This document shows positions 24,138 through 35,385 of a DNA stretch of 64,000 nucleotides, piece by piece (position 1 is the stretch's first letter; each line of letters begins with the position of its first letter). The notes below the pieces were generated by a model, which did not search any database, had not been told where the DNA came from, and saw nothing but the letters and a program-made list of their open reading frames with translations. Made by a program: the position numbers and the translations under genes. Source of the DNA: Desmodus rotundus (lineage: Eukaryota > Chordata > Mammalia > Chiroptera > Phyllostomidae); contig NC_071398.1 in the NCBI RefSeq assembly GCF_022682495.2, forward strand, positions 10,298,934 through 10,362,933. The letters are read 5' to 3'.

Positions 24138-24498
24138 TCTGTTGGTTTCCTAGGGCAGCCGCAACAAAGTGTCCTACACCAGGTGGCGTAAAACATTTCT
24201 GGAGTAAACGGAATGCATCATTCCACAGTTCTGAAAGCCAGAAGTCTGAAATTAGGGTGTCCTCAGGGCCACGCTCTGTCTGAATGGCAGAAGCGAAGAG
24301 TCTGTCCCATGCCTTTCTCTTAATTACTGGTGTCTGCTGGCCATCACTGGGGGTCTTTGACCTTCAGCTACATAAATCTCTGGCTCCAGTGTGACATGGC
24401 ATTCTTTCTCCTGTGCGTATTCATCTCTGTGTCTCTCCTACTCTTCCTAAAGGACACCAGTCATAATGAATTAAGGGCCTACCCTACTCCAGTGTAGA
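24138..24498 (-). repeat. MLT1-like LTR, minus strand, truncated
   Basis: Blocks ggtttcctagggcagccgca, cagttctgaaagccagaagt, ctaaaggacaccagtcataa and ggcctaccctactccagtgt follow reverse-complement MLT1 order. The 3' portion as read on + is missing. Confidence 0.75.
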
Positions 24499-24549
24499 TT
24501 TGCATTCTTTATGTTTTGCAGAAATGGTTTTAGAAAAAATATGTATCCA

Positions 24550-24754
24550 CAGGGTCCAGCAGAAGTAAGGCATGTTAGAGTGTGGTTGGTAGGGTGATAA
24601 TATGTGTATAATAATTTATAGTTTTAATTTGAACATTTCACCTAGAATGTCATATGGTGTGTTTGAGTGTGATATTATGTTACAGAATTACATGCTTATG
24701 ATTTTTAATAAAAGATTTTGTAATAAAAAGGGGCATTATTTGTGCCGGACCCTG
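24550..24754. mobile_element. Non-autonomous DNA transposon (MITE), 205 bp, TA-type
   Basis: Terminal inverted repeats are visible: cagggtccagcagaagtaa at 24550-24568 and ttatttgtgccggaccctg at 24736-24754, whose reverse complement is cagggtccggcacaaataa (16 of 19 match). The interior is AT-rich and has no open frame. TA follows at 24755-24756; the upstream copy appears decayed to CA. This suggests a Tc1/mariner-type MITE; the superfamily call is inference. Confidence 0.7.
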
Positions 24755-24756
24755 TA

Positions 24757-26505
24757 TATAACAAGGTGAGCAATCTATCTTAATTTTATTCTAATATACA
24801 GTGAGTAGTTAAAATTGGCATTCATTATCCTCCCTTCCTGTTTTCCAGATTATCTAAATCTGAGCAAGAAAAAAAAATAACTCTTGAGAAAGTGGATTGG
24901 AATAGAAGATGGTGAATGAAGTTTACATATTAACAATTGTCTATAAAATATATTCTCTGAGATACTTTATTGCAAAGTATGTGATGAAGGTTGCAAACTT
25001 AAGTCATTTATCTTTACACACATGATAGATATATGTGTATATAGCACATACACATATCTAGGTTAAAATAGTTAAGTTATGTAATTTTTCCAGGCAAATG
25101 CTGGGTATGGCATTCTTCTTCCTGCCTCATCCCTCCCTCCCTTTACTTTGCCCTTACACTAGCCAGGAAGTGCTCCATTGACATGTGAAGAGCTGCTGTG
25201 ATATTTCAGTAATGACTTGGGATGTGTTGCATGGAGATCATGGTAAGGGACTGTGAAGGATAAGGCCAGCAGTGAACTGCAGACTTGTCCGGGGTCCAGT
25301 CAGTAGACTCCGAACACCTTATAATGTCAGAGGAAAAGGGTATCATTAACTTTCCTGGGATGACTAATCCATTCACTTCAGGTGCCAATTTAATTTAATT
25401 ACAAGTAATAGCTTGGGATCCTGTTGTTGGTAAGAATCCTATGAATGTGACAGATCTCAATGTGTATCATTATTAATTAGTGTCATCTGACATGTGTTAG
25501 TTAGGGTTCCTTGGGTGCATGCAGCGGATACTACTTCCGCTGCAAAGGAATGTGTAGCAAGGATACAGAGGAACTCGCGGAATGGGTGGGATGCTGAAGA
25601 GCCTGGTCAGGAACCAGGATGATTATAAGAATCCTGGCAGCAGAAAAAAATGGCAGAATTGTGGCAACTCAGTAACGGTAAAACAAAATAACTGTGCATG
25701 GATAATTCTTCTTGAAATTCGTATTTCTAGGAGGGAGACATGGAGCGTCCACACCTTTGATATTTACTCAGTCCTTGTCTCAGAGGAACATAACACTTAG
25801 CAGCAGCTCACAGTGGAAGTGCACTAGGTCCCTAAAAGGAAATGGGGTATTGTTACCAGACAATGGGGTATTGTTACCAGAGTACAGAGGAATGGGTAAG
25901 GTGAGGTCGGAAAGCCAGGTAATGTCTGGTGTTTGGACCTAAACAAGGGAATGGACAGCTCTTCTCATTACTTCCTTTCTCAATCGCCTTACAATTGAAG
26001 CTTTAAGCCCAAGAAGGAGGAATTGAATCGCAATTAGGGGAAACTAAACTTAAAGCCAGTTCACTCTTCTGTTAAAGTCCACACAAATGAGCATTATGAT
26101 TCCTCTCCCAAAACACTGCCATGTCCCAAGAGGACCACTGCAGCCCACGAGTAAGTCAGGTAAGAGGGGCTCTGATTCAATACACTTAATTCAGTCATTT
26201 GCATGGTAGAGTTTGAAATCCATAAACATTTAGACTCTTCTATCAAATGCTGAGTTTTCCCAGTGATATTCCAGCTTGAACAAACTCATGATGAAGAATA
26301 TTAAGGTGAGCCCTCAAGCCATCCTCAGGCTTCAATTATATTGCTTGTTAGTATTAGAATCAAAGCTATAAAAATAACCCAAATAGAGATAATAGTGCCC
26401 ATTGTAAAGCTGAGTAAGAAACAGATATCGTTTAGAAATGTTTCTTAAAGTCAGACTCCAATTTAATCCTTTTTACCTTGTATCTGACTGTTTGAATACA
26501 CAAAC
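24757..26505. other. Unassigned non-coding DNA
   Basis: 25490-25930 begins gtgttagttagggttccttg, reminiscent of the end of a mammalian LTR or MER element, but I cannot assign it. A tandem duplication at 25841-25882 is listed separately. No gene recognised. Confidence 0.45.
25841..25882 (+). repeat. 21-bp exact-phase tandem duplication
   Basis: Two adjacent copies of aatggggtattgttaccaga plus one base differ at one position (20 of 21 identical), indicating a recent slippage or duplication event. It keeps the local 76-codon frame open, which has no recognised function. Confidence 0.9.
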
Positions 26506-26906
26506 ATACACTTTTTATTTTATTTTTATTTTTAAGTATATTTTATTGATTATGCTATTACAGTTATCCCAGTTTTTCCCCCTTAGCCCTCCTCTGCCGG
26601 GTAGCTCCCTTCCCTTCAGCAATTCGCCCCCCACCCCTTAGTTCATGTCCATGGGTCATGTGTATAAGCTCTTTGACTTCCCCATTCCCTATGCTCTTCT
26701 TAACTTTCCCGTCTATTTTGTTCCTACCAATTATGCTTCTTAATCCCTGAACCATTCCCCCCCCCAGCTGATAACCCTCCAAATGATCTCCATATCTATG
26801 ATTCTGTTCCTGTTCTGGTGGTTTGCTTGGTTTTTTTTATTTATCTGTTTGCTTTTTAGATTCAGTTGTTGATAATTGTGAATTTGTTGCCTTTTTAATG
26901 TTCATG

Positions 26907-27968
26907 ATTTTGATCTTCTTTTTCTTAGCCCCTTTAACATCTCTTGTAACAATGGCTTGGTGATGATGAACTCCTTTAGCTTTACCTTGTCTGGAGTGCT
27001 CTTTATCTGCCCTTCCATTATAAATGATAGGCTTGCTGGGTAGAGTAATCTAAGTTGTAGGTCTTGTTTTCATCACTTTGGATACATCTTGCCAGTCCCT
27101 GCTTGCCCACAAAGTTTCTCTTGAGGAATCTGCTGATAGCTTCATGGCACAGGTGGCCAACACAAAGCCCATGGGCTGATTCCAGTCCTCCACCTTGTTT
27201 TATCTGGCCCTGCACCTTGTTTCTAATCAGTGGCAGTGCTGAGCTCTTGCTTAACTGTGAAGGCGTAGTTACATATATGGAGTCCTAAAATTACATTCTG
27301 CCCTTTGAAGGCACTTGCGAGGCTGATATGGCCCCTGGTGAAAATGAGTTTGACACCTCTAAAGCTTATGGGAACTCCTTTATAGGTAACTCTCTGCTTT
27401 TCTCTTGCTGCTTTTAAGATTCTCTCTTTATCTTTGACCTTTGGGATTTTAATCATGATGTGTCTTGGTGTGGTCCTCTTTGGGTCCAACTTGTTTTGGA
27501 CTCTGTGCTTTCTGGACTTGTATGTCTATTTCCTTTACTAAATTAGGGAAGTTTTCTTTCATTACTTTTTCAAATAAGTTTTTAATTTCTTGCTCTTCTT
27601 CTTCTCCTTCTGGCACACCTATGGCACATTTAGAGACATCCCGGAGGTTCTTCAGCCTAGCCTCATTTTTTTTTGAATTCTTCTTTCTTCTTTGTGTTCT
27701 AGTTGAATGTTTATATCTTCCTTATGCTCCAAATTATTGGTTTGAGTCCCGGTTCCCTTCCCTTCTCTGTTGGTTTCCTATAGATTATTCTTTATTTCAC
27801 TTAGTGTGACCTTCATTTCTTCTTTTATTTATTTTTTTTGCCATACTCAAGGAGTTCTGCAAGTATCCTGATGACCAGTGCTTTGAACTCTGCATCTGAT
27901 AGATTGGCTATGTCCATTTCACTTAGTTCTTTTTCTGGAGTTTTGTTCTGTTCTTTCATTTGGGCCAT
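26907..27968 (-). pseudogene. HAL1 ORF1 pseudogene, split by a hAT-like insertion
   Basis: The N-terminal part is decayed. The central block is readable at about 27365-27489 as PRHIMIKIPKVKDKERILKA followed by AREKQRVTYKGVPIS, the nucleic-acid-binding core of LINE-1 ORF1 proteins. After the insertion the frame resumes with the C-terminal domain text LLYPASLSFIMEGQIK and KEFIITKPLLQEMLKGL, decoded around 26910-27060. ORF1 proteins bind RNA and form trimers. This copy keeps the central block that is missing from the copy at 53.7 kb, which makes it useful for comparison. Confidence 0.75.
27145..27363. mobile_element. hAT-like MITE inserted in HAL1 ORF1
   Basis: The ends form short inverted repeats: caggtggccaacac at the left and gtttgacacctct at the right, matching hAT-style CAGRGGTG termini. 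The interior has ctgattccagtcctccacct, tggccctgcaccttgtttct and gatatggcccctggtgaaaa, familiar from bat and mammalian hAT MITEs. Likely 8-bp duplications are agcttcatg-like on the left and agcttatg on the right. The interruption of ORF1 dates it after the HAL1. Exact ends are within a few bases. Confidence 0.75.
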
Positions 27969-28245
27969 TTTTCTTTGTTCTCTCAATTTGGCAGCCTCCT
28001 TGTGTTCATTTCTGTGTATCTGGTAGAGCTACTTTTACTGCCTTTCTTAGCAGTATGGAATATGTATAAAAGCCATCCATCTGGATGAATGTGTCTTCTT
28101 AATATCCTTGGTTGTCACACTTCCATACAGCCCAATTTTCTGACAGCTCTGGGTATTATTCATTTTGAGATCTGGTTGTAATTCTTTCTATGGTTGTTCA
28201 AGGAGGTGAAGCGTGTCTACCTACACCTCCATCTTGAAAAGTCCA

Positions 28246-29565
28246 TTTTATTTTATGTGACAAAAATACAGAAGACAGTTTCCTATACCTGCTGTTAAAG
28301 GCCAAATGTCAGATTTGATATGGCAAAATTTTTCTTATTAGACTGAACAATGGACATTAACAAATACCGTGTTGATGTCTCGTTTATAATTTTTGACCTC
28401 GTGATTTTTGTCCAGAATGCCAACTATGCTTCTTTCAGATACAAGGTCCTGGAAATAGGGAATTAAATCTGAGTTGGAATTCAGCAGGATTCACTGAAAA
28501 TTGTCTCGATACTGGAAAGCAGTTGTTTGTCTTATCATAGCCTCCTGTTCAGAATTTCTTCATTGCTCTGCTCTTCTCCCTCATTCAAGTTGTGCTTTAA
28601 AAATATTTATGTATATTATTTGAGTAATGAGAAAACTTTGCTCTCACCAACAGGCCTGAGTATTTTAAAAAACACAGATATAAAAGTACTTTTTTTAGTT
28701 TATAAAAACCTCTCTAATGAGACAGATGAAAATATGAATTGTTTCTAATGAGCTCAGAATTGCATATACTTCCCTCGGTTTAATTTTCTAAGTGTTCATA
28801 GATATTATTTTGTTGTGCTTATTATAAAACAAGAAGTGGCCACTAGGCTGTGATAAACCAATTTGTGAGATTAAAGTGCTGAACTTGAATGGTTTCATTA
28901 AATTCTAAGTCATGAGTTGAAATCAGAATGTTAAGAGCTTCCTCTTCTTATTTACACAAGACCCACAGCATTTGTGCCGGCAGAAAGCAGCACCAATTAA
29001 TGCTGACTCTGTTGATGAGGTCTAGAAGTACCCCGTAGGAATTCTGTCTTTCCATGCATACCCTCCTCCCAACAATGCAAAACTCTAGCTTAGATGACAT
29101 TGAACCTAGACACCCTGTACTACCTTATGCCTATATCCTCGCCAGTGCTCATTTACACATATTTTTTTTTTAAAAAAACAACTCTTATATGCCTTATTTA
29201 ATATTCTACTCCTGGGGAGTTTTAGAAAGCCAGTTTATCAAATTGAAAGGGAATTGATCATTTCAATGTGCTCTGTTTCTTATATAAAGATGAATGGAAT
29301 TACAGTAACTATTATTTGTATGCAAACAGCAGCATCTAGTTAATTAGTGGTGATACTTAGAAATTACGGGTTTCTCAAAAAACTGCAGGGTGTAATAAAA
29401 TAGAATAGAAGATCATTAGCTTTCAGTAATGAAGTTCAAGAAAAATAAGCACAGCCCTGCTTTTCGGTAACCCACAAGATCCAAATTAAAATATATAATC
29501 TGAATATAAGCATATAACAGTCACATTAAATGCAATACAAATTTCACCATATATTTAAACATGAA
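28246..29565. other. Unassigned AT-rich non-coding DNA
   Basis: No repeat or gene recognised. Between 29220 and 29400 there is a POU-octamer-like ATGCAAA (29320-29326) close to a TAATTA (29341-29346). A poly-T/poly-A hairpin-like stretch lies at 29163-29180. Confidence 0.45.
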
Positions 29566-29696
29566 TACAGGATGTGGCAAAAGTAGGCTCACAGTTGTGA
29601 GTATGTGAAACACAGTTTATTCTTGTATTATAATTTATTAATTATTGTATTACTTTCCACATGGACAACTGTAATCCTACTTTAACCCACCCTGTA
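29566..29696. mobile_element. Tc1/mariner-type MITE, 127 bp, with TA duplications
   Basis: The element 29568-29694 starts caggatgtggcaaaagtagg and ends cctactttaacccaccctg, whose reverse complement is cagggtgggttaaagtagg. TA dinucleotides flank it at 29566-29567 and 29695-29696, the signature of Tc1/mariner insertion. The interior is an AT-rich near-palindrome without coding capacity. It depended on a transposase in trans. Confidence 0.85.
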
Positions 29697-30095
29697 TATT
29701 TAAATTTGCTATCAAGCACACCATGAAACTCTTTTAGCATTCTCAATTTCATCTATAGCCATACTTATAATTGGTGGCCACCAGGGTTATTAAGGGAAAG
29801 TTATTTACATCACTTAAAACAATTGAACTGGCTGGATGTACTACTCATCAAGAGTAGTACATCAGCCTGTATTATTATTATGATTCTTTGCTCAGATATA
29901 ATTATATACATTATATATGTCTATACATATATGTGTATGTATATGATCTTCTCCCTCAGGAAGTAGAGAACATTGAGTCTGGGCCTTTCTTTCTTTATGA
30001 TTTTGAAATCTGTTGTCTTTCCATAAAGTCACTATAAGACATTTTATGAGTCACACACCAGTGTTTTTGGAACCTAATGTCAATACTTAGAAGAC
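29697..30095. other. Unassigned AT-rich DNA with a TATA/ATGT-rich stretch
   Basis: 29895-29945 is an alternating purine-pyrimidine run of atatacattatatatgtcta type. No gene or repeat family is recognised. Confidence 0.5.
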
Positions 30096-30099
30096 AAGT

Positions 30100-30305
30100 T
30101 TAGCTGCTATCATGGTTCGTTAATCCCCACATTGGCATATACTGGCTGTGTAACCCTGAGACGTGTCACTTAATTTCAATATGGCTTAGTTTTCTTACCT
30201 CCAAAATGACACACCTACTACGCAGAGATGAAATGAGTATATGGGGGATGCAGAATATTGAATACAGTCCCTGACACGTTACAGGCACTAGATAAAAGTT
30301 AGTCC
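30100..30305 (+). repeat. MIR SINE, plus strand
   Basis: Full MIR order is visible: actggctgtgtaaccctgag, acgtgtcacttaatttcaat, ttcttacctccaaaatgaca, gatgaaatgagtatatgggg and ttacaggcactagataaaag. Confidence 0.75.
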
Positions 30306-31990
30306 CTGTTTCCTTCCTTAACCACGACAGTATCTGCAAACCACAGGGGCCTGCTACACACATTAGTGAGAGAAGACGTGGTCAAACAATGTGTCCTTTG
30401 GTTGAGTACAAAGTGTACCCACTGCGTGTGCCCTGATGGGCTGCACACCACCAAGAGCTCACAAAAACCTACTAGGTCATCTTTTCAGGAACCCTAGTGA
30501 CCCCAAAATGCACTCATGGGAATATATTACTTTTGTTTTGCATTTTAAAACCTTATGTAATCTTTGGGTCCCCACGTATCCTTTAAACATGTACCTCAAG
30601 CAAACATGCATTTTTGGAAAATGGCTCCCGGGACACACAAAGAATTCTGGGTGGTAAATGCGCTCTCTTGGTGGGGGCCCGGGACACTGCCCAGTGCAGA
30701 AGTATCTTTCTTCTCTGCTTGGCTACTGCCACCTGTGCTAAGTCAAAGGCCCGTCATGTGGTTTCAATACTTGAGGAATTACCTGCGCACCTGGAGAACA
30801 GCTCATAATCATAAAACACCAGAAAATGTATTTCCAAAATCCACTCTGCCGCGCTCTGTCCATTTCTGTTATAATAAGCCCCTGATACCCGAACAACTGT
30901 GGTGGGAAAACACGTTCTGGGAGAAAATGTAAACAGCATAGAGAAATTAATAGAGAGGCAACTGGATGACCTAAGGGGAAATGATACAAAGAAAAAGTAA
31001 AACAAGTACCTGTTGGGCCTGAAAAATAAATGGAAACAGTGAAATATAAATATATTTTCTTCTAGTAAGTGTATAGAAGGCACAGAAGCATCTCAGCTGG
31101 GAAAGAACCTTTCGAGAAAAACGGACGTGTGAATATTTAGAGTAGAGCAAAGGTATTCTTCATGTGAAATGAAGGGTGGGGGAAAGAAGCAGAAAGAGGC
31201 CCAAGATCAGTACCTTTTTCCAATCTGCTTTTACATATCCCATCCTAATCTAAGAGTCTTTACTCGCCCTCCCATAAGGCAATTCTTATGTTTCACTTCC
31301 TGTAGGGCTTTTTCCCCCCTTTTTCTAATGATACCTTACTTGGGATATTTAATTAGTGAGGATATGTCTGGCTCTTGCACTAAATACTATGTAAGCTTGG
31401 CCTTTACAGTTTTTCTGAATGAAGACTGTTGGCAGAACAATTGGCATTGAAAAAGCTAGAATGACCTTAGCTCTGAGTACCATTGTGATTAGCTTGAACT
31501 CTCAGATCAGGAATATCATGTAGCTGCCTTAGATGCTGAAATAAAAAGCGTCTAGCTTTAGCCCAGAGGACACTGGGTAATAGAGAGTGATACTTGGGCA
31601 GTGAAACATAAAGAACAAACTAGTGCAATTATGTTTGATTTGTGTTGACTTAGAAACTGAGAAAGGTCCCTCAGAACTGAGAGTCCAGGCAAATGAGGGT
31701 AGGAACGGCCTGTCGGGTTTGTCTCCTTTGTAACTGCTATGCTGTGTTTTTTGATAAAAGCCGAATCGTAGCACAGTCTTTCTCTCCAGTGAGATTCTCC
31801 TAAATTTTGTCAGTTACAAGGTGCGTTTATTAACAATGGCAGCGAAACAGAATGTGTGGAAATATTTGCTTTTGCTGTTAAATAGGCTATTGTTGGTTTT
31901 AATTGAAAGCATACATCATGGGGTTCATAGCTCTGCCAGGCCCACTGCTTATCACCAGGGATACAAAGATGAAAAATTCCTTCTGTTTCT

Positions 31991-32008
31991 GTGTGTGTGT
32001 GTGTGTGT
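31991..32008. repeat. (GT)9 microsatellite
   Basis: Nine uninterrupted GT units. Confidence 0.95.
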
Positions 32009-32840
32009 AAACGACACTGAATCAGCATATGCCACAACCAACCATGGACTAAAACGGATAGGACATCCCTACCTGTGCACACGTGTATGACAGTCTAGGT
32101 ATAGTTCATGGCTTTGCATAGTTTAAAATTGTATATTAAATCTTATAGAAAAGTCATATGTAAAATTGTGGGTTTAGAGCAGCGAAACTGGTCAGTCTGA
32201 TACTCTAAGAGTGGTTTCATGTCATTAAACATTAGCCCACAACTACGGAAGGAACAACAGCAAGAGTGAACCCTAACATTGGACAGTGGACTCTAGGCGA
32301 CAATGATGTGTCAACATCAGTTTGTCAGTTGCAAGAAAGGCACTGCTTTGGTGGGGGGTGTTCGGCACGGGGGAGGCTGGGCGTGTGTGGGAACAGAGGG
32401 TACGCGGTCCAGACCAGTTGTGGTTATTGGTATTTATGTCACTACTGCTGTTGTTAGTAGTACCATCCCTGGCTTAAAGTTTTCAGTAACTTGGTCAAAT
32501 ATAATTTTGCATTTTCATATTTTTCTTCAAAAAGGGTAGATAGATATAGATATATACCTTCAAAAAAGAAAAACAATGAAGCATTTCATAAAAGCCAAAG
32601 TTTTCTCTCACATTTCAAATAGGAATACAGTGAAACCATATTTAAAACAAAACACTTTTTACCCATTGAATTAGCATTCATTTTGTCTGCCTGTAAATAC
32701 AACTACAAGAAAGGCCCTAAGAGTTGCTTTATTCAAATGTAGTGATAAGAACTATTTTAAACTCCGAAGTCAGTGAAATCTGGTTACCTACTGCATGAAA
32801 TTAAACAGAGAGACCACTCACATGTCAAAGGAACTCACAG

Positions 32841-32927
32841 AGGGAAGGAAGAAAGGAAAGGATGGAGGGAAGGGTAGCGAGGGAGGGAGGGAGTAATAGT
32901 ACAGGGTAAGTAATAGTACAGGGTAAC
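32841..32927. repeat. GGAGGGA-type purine tract with adjoining 17-bp tandem duplication
   Basis: A purine-rich GGAA/GGGA run (32841-32893) leads into two copies of taatagtacagggtaag at 32894-32910 and 32911-32927, identical except at the last base. Confidence 0.9.
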
Positions 32928-34374
32928 AAGTTCTATCATAAAGCCCAACCGAAGATGCTAGGAAAGCACAGAGCAGGGATACTTCACTCAGCTGGTGATG
33001 GAGAGGCTGCGAAGGCCTTTTCACTTGGCCAGTCTTGTAGCAAGTCCCACTGGTATACAATAACATACATTGAAGCTGGTGATATCATTCCATAATGAAA
33101 AGAAAGCAGCAAATAAAATAAGCAACCAGTAATAGGCTCTGACTGCAGCGACTTGTTCTAAGAGAAGCGCTCTGTGCCATGTGCAGTGAATACATACGTG
33201 TCTCACGTTTCCTAAATTTTGGTTGAACTCCTGGTGGGGATGGTTGCTAAGGAACAAAACGCTGAATATGTAGGGGTTTTCTGCACTATATATTTTTCAT
33301 AAACCCTCAGACTAGTGGAGGTCTTATAAGGAGTTAGGTAGGTAGAAAAAAAAGATACGGGCAAGTGGTCCCATTTGATTTCTTGGACCAAATACATAAT
33401 TTATGTATTAAATCACTGACCTGCGATGCCAAGGAAATGTTGCCAAAGAGAGGAGAAAATTCCCAAGGTCTGTTACACCATGAATTTAACTCTAATGTAC
33501 AGAGTTTTTGGATTCCTAAGTTAAGGCACACATGCACATCCCTTGAAGCAAAAGGGTCTACTTCAGGGAGAAATAATTATTTTGATTTTATGGTTATCTA
33601 ATAATGTGCCCCAACCAAAGAAAAACTAACGATTGTACCAATGATTTTCACATCAAGGGACCATTGGACCAAGAAGTAAAATACTTACCAAGCAAAAATG
33701 GGGGTTTTATTTACTCTCATGAAAATTTCATGAATTTGACAAATATCACTTAGGGTTTTTTTTTCTCAACTAGATTCATGCAAAACAAACTCATGATCTC
33801 AGCCAGCTATAACCTTAATGAACAGTCTGCAGAGTTGTGCATTAGCAAGGAGTCCAACTCGGAAACAACGCAACAGGAAGTCCAAATGATGCAGTCCGTA
33901 CAAATGAGTGTATTTCTGGACTGGTTTGTTTTAGGGACATTTGAGGGGATTAAGTGGTTTTATTTTATTTTATGTAAATTTACACCTGACAGAAGCTGGA
34001 AGAAATACCCCCTTACATATTTTCAAAAAAGTTATCAGTGTTTTCTACTGCACAAATGAGTTAGTTTTACTTGGAAGTCTAGGAGTATATAGCCAGGGGA
34101 GGGGAGAATTTGGAGATCACGCACCTGGCTTTAAATATACTTTAATTTTAAGAATCAAATCTGTATATTAAAACAAAAAACGGCTGTCTCTGTCGGTTTT
34201 CTGATACAGTTATTGGTAGTACTGGCGGTTGTGTTTAAAGTTGGGATGAGGAAACATGATAATATGAATGTGTAATTGGTGACCACATTCAGGCCTATGG
34301 AATTCTCTAACAGCAAACTTTATCGAGGACGGAGTATGTCATTTATACGATAAAGTCTATTATTTGTCCTACTT

Positions 34375-34500
34375 CGTAAATAATTACACTGATGCTTGGA
34401 TGGGTGAAGTAACTTACCCAGAGCCACATGTGACTTAAAAGAGTAACTCATAAGAAAGCCACGCCCAAGTAGCAGAGCTGTGATTAGAACAGAAGCTACG
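34375..34500 (-). repeat. MIR SINE fragment, minus strand
   Basis: gggtgaagtaacttacccag, agccacatgtgacttaaaag and agcagagctgtgattagaac follow the reverse complement of the MIR tRNA-proximal and core parts. Confidence 0.55.
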
Positions 34501-35190
34501 CAGGTGAGTATAAAATATTCCTATTCTACACTAACCAGGCCAAGGAGAATCTTTCATGTTACAGCTCTGTAATCAGAAGAGGAAGTTTTACCCCAGAATT
34601 AAAAGAAAAGTGGCAATGAGCACAATGGCCAGGGACAAAGATTTAACATGAATTTTAGAGAGTGTATAATTGTGGAAAATAAAGAGAAAATAATAGATTT
34701 CTGTACTTCAGTGACTCTAGGGACACTTTGAATATTAATTCTTTCCACCCATGTCCTCCGCACCTAGAGAACAGTCTGAATTAAATTCTCAACAATTCAA
34801 ATGAATATATTTTGAGATAATTTAAATAGAAAGTTTTACTTTAATAGAAGTTCTTAGAAAAACCACACACTGAATACTTACCACTTTAGATGGAAAATCA
34901 GTGAAGCTTACAAATGGAAATGATTTCTAAAAGATACCTTGGTGAGGAGGGCACTTCCAGGGGACAAGAGAGACAGCATGCTCACCATTCCTCCCTAGTC
35001 CCGTCATCCTCAAAGCTGGGTGTTCTTCCTAATGACCAGCCCAGGATCAGTGCCGCGCGAGCTACCCACCTCCCACAGCTGCCCTCTGGCTACTTGTTGC
35101 GGGGTCCTGCTGCAGGCCCAGCTGGACCCTCATCTCTTGTAAAATTCTGGCTAACCTCTGAACAGACTATATGTCAAGAAAGAGGAATTT
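34501..35190. other. Unassigned non-coding DNA
   Basis: 34960-35160 is GC-richer than its surroundings. The 122-codon frame at 34914-35282 runs into the following L1 tail and is therefore not a gene. Confidence 0.5.
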
Positions 35191-35194
35191 TGGC

Positions 35195-35385
35195 CAATTA
35201 TATGGTGACGGAGGGTGATTTGACTTTGGGTGGTGGGCACACAATGCAATATATAGGTAATGTATCAGAAATGTACACCTGAAACCTATATGACCCTCTG
35301 AACGAATGTTCATTTAGTATGGTACACTTAATACAGTAAAAAAACATTTTACCAATACATTTAATACGGTAAAAAAAAAGGAAAA
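35195..35385 (+). mobile_element. L1 3' UTR end, plus strand
   Basis: ggtgacggagggtgatttga, ctttgggtggtgggcacaca and agaaatgtacacctgaaacc are L1 3' UTR blocks equivalent to those at 19130-19230. It ends in A-rich runs at 35337-35382. Confidence 0.8.

Larger units (their letters stand above)
26520..28245 (-). mobile_element. HAL1-type (ORF1-only) LINE, minus strand, with nested hAT-like MITE
   Basis: On the minus strand the element starts at about 28240 with CAAGATGGAGGTGTAGGTAG, has a 5' UTR of about 270 bp and an ORF1 start at 27968 (ATGGCCCAAATG). ORF1 text runs to about 26907. A 3' UTR follows, ending in tgtaatagcataatcaataa and a tail at about 26520-26550. There is no ORF2 between ORF1 and the 3' UTR. 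A 219-bp hAT-like insertion at 27145-27363 splits ORF1. T-rich flanks (tttattttattt on both sides) may be the target-site duplication. Several stops and frameshifts make it inactive. Confidence 0.82.
30306..34365. other. Largely single-copy non-coding DNA with simple repeats
   Basis: No confident gene or interspersed repeat recognised. The 122-codon frame at 30564-30932 has overlapping frames on both strands and no motif, so it is treated as chance. Contains (GT)n at 31991-32008 and a purine-rich/tandem patch at 32841-32927, both listed separately. Confidence 0.45.

Noticed and set aside
30564..30932. 122-codon plus-strand open frame
   Set aside because: Other frames overlap it on both strands, and the tryptophan- and histidine-rich text matches nothing recognisable.
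35198..35282. C-terminal part of a 122-codon frame starting at 34914
   Set aside because: The end of the frame is L1 3' UTR sequence, so a genuine coding exon is unlikely.
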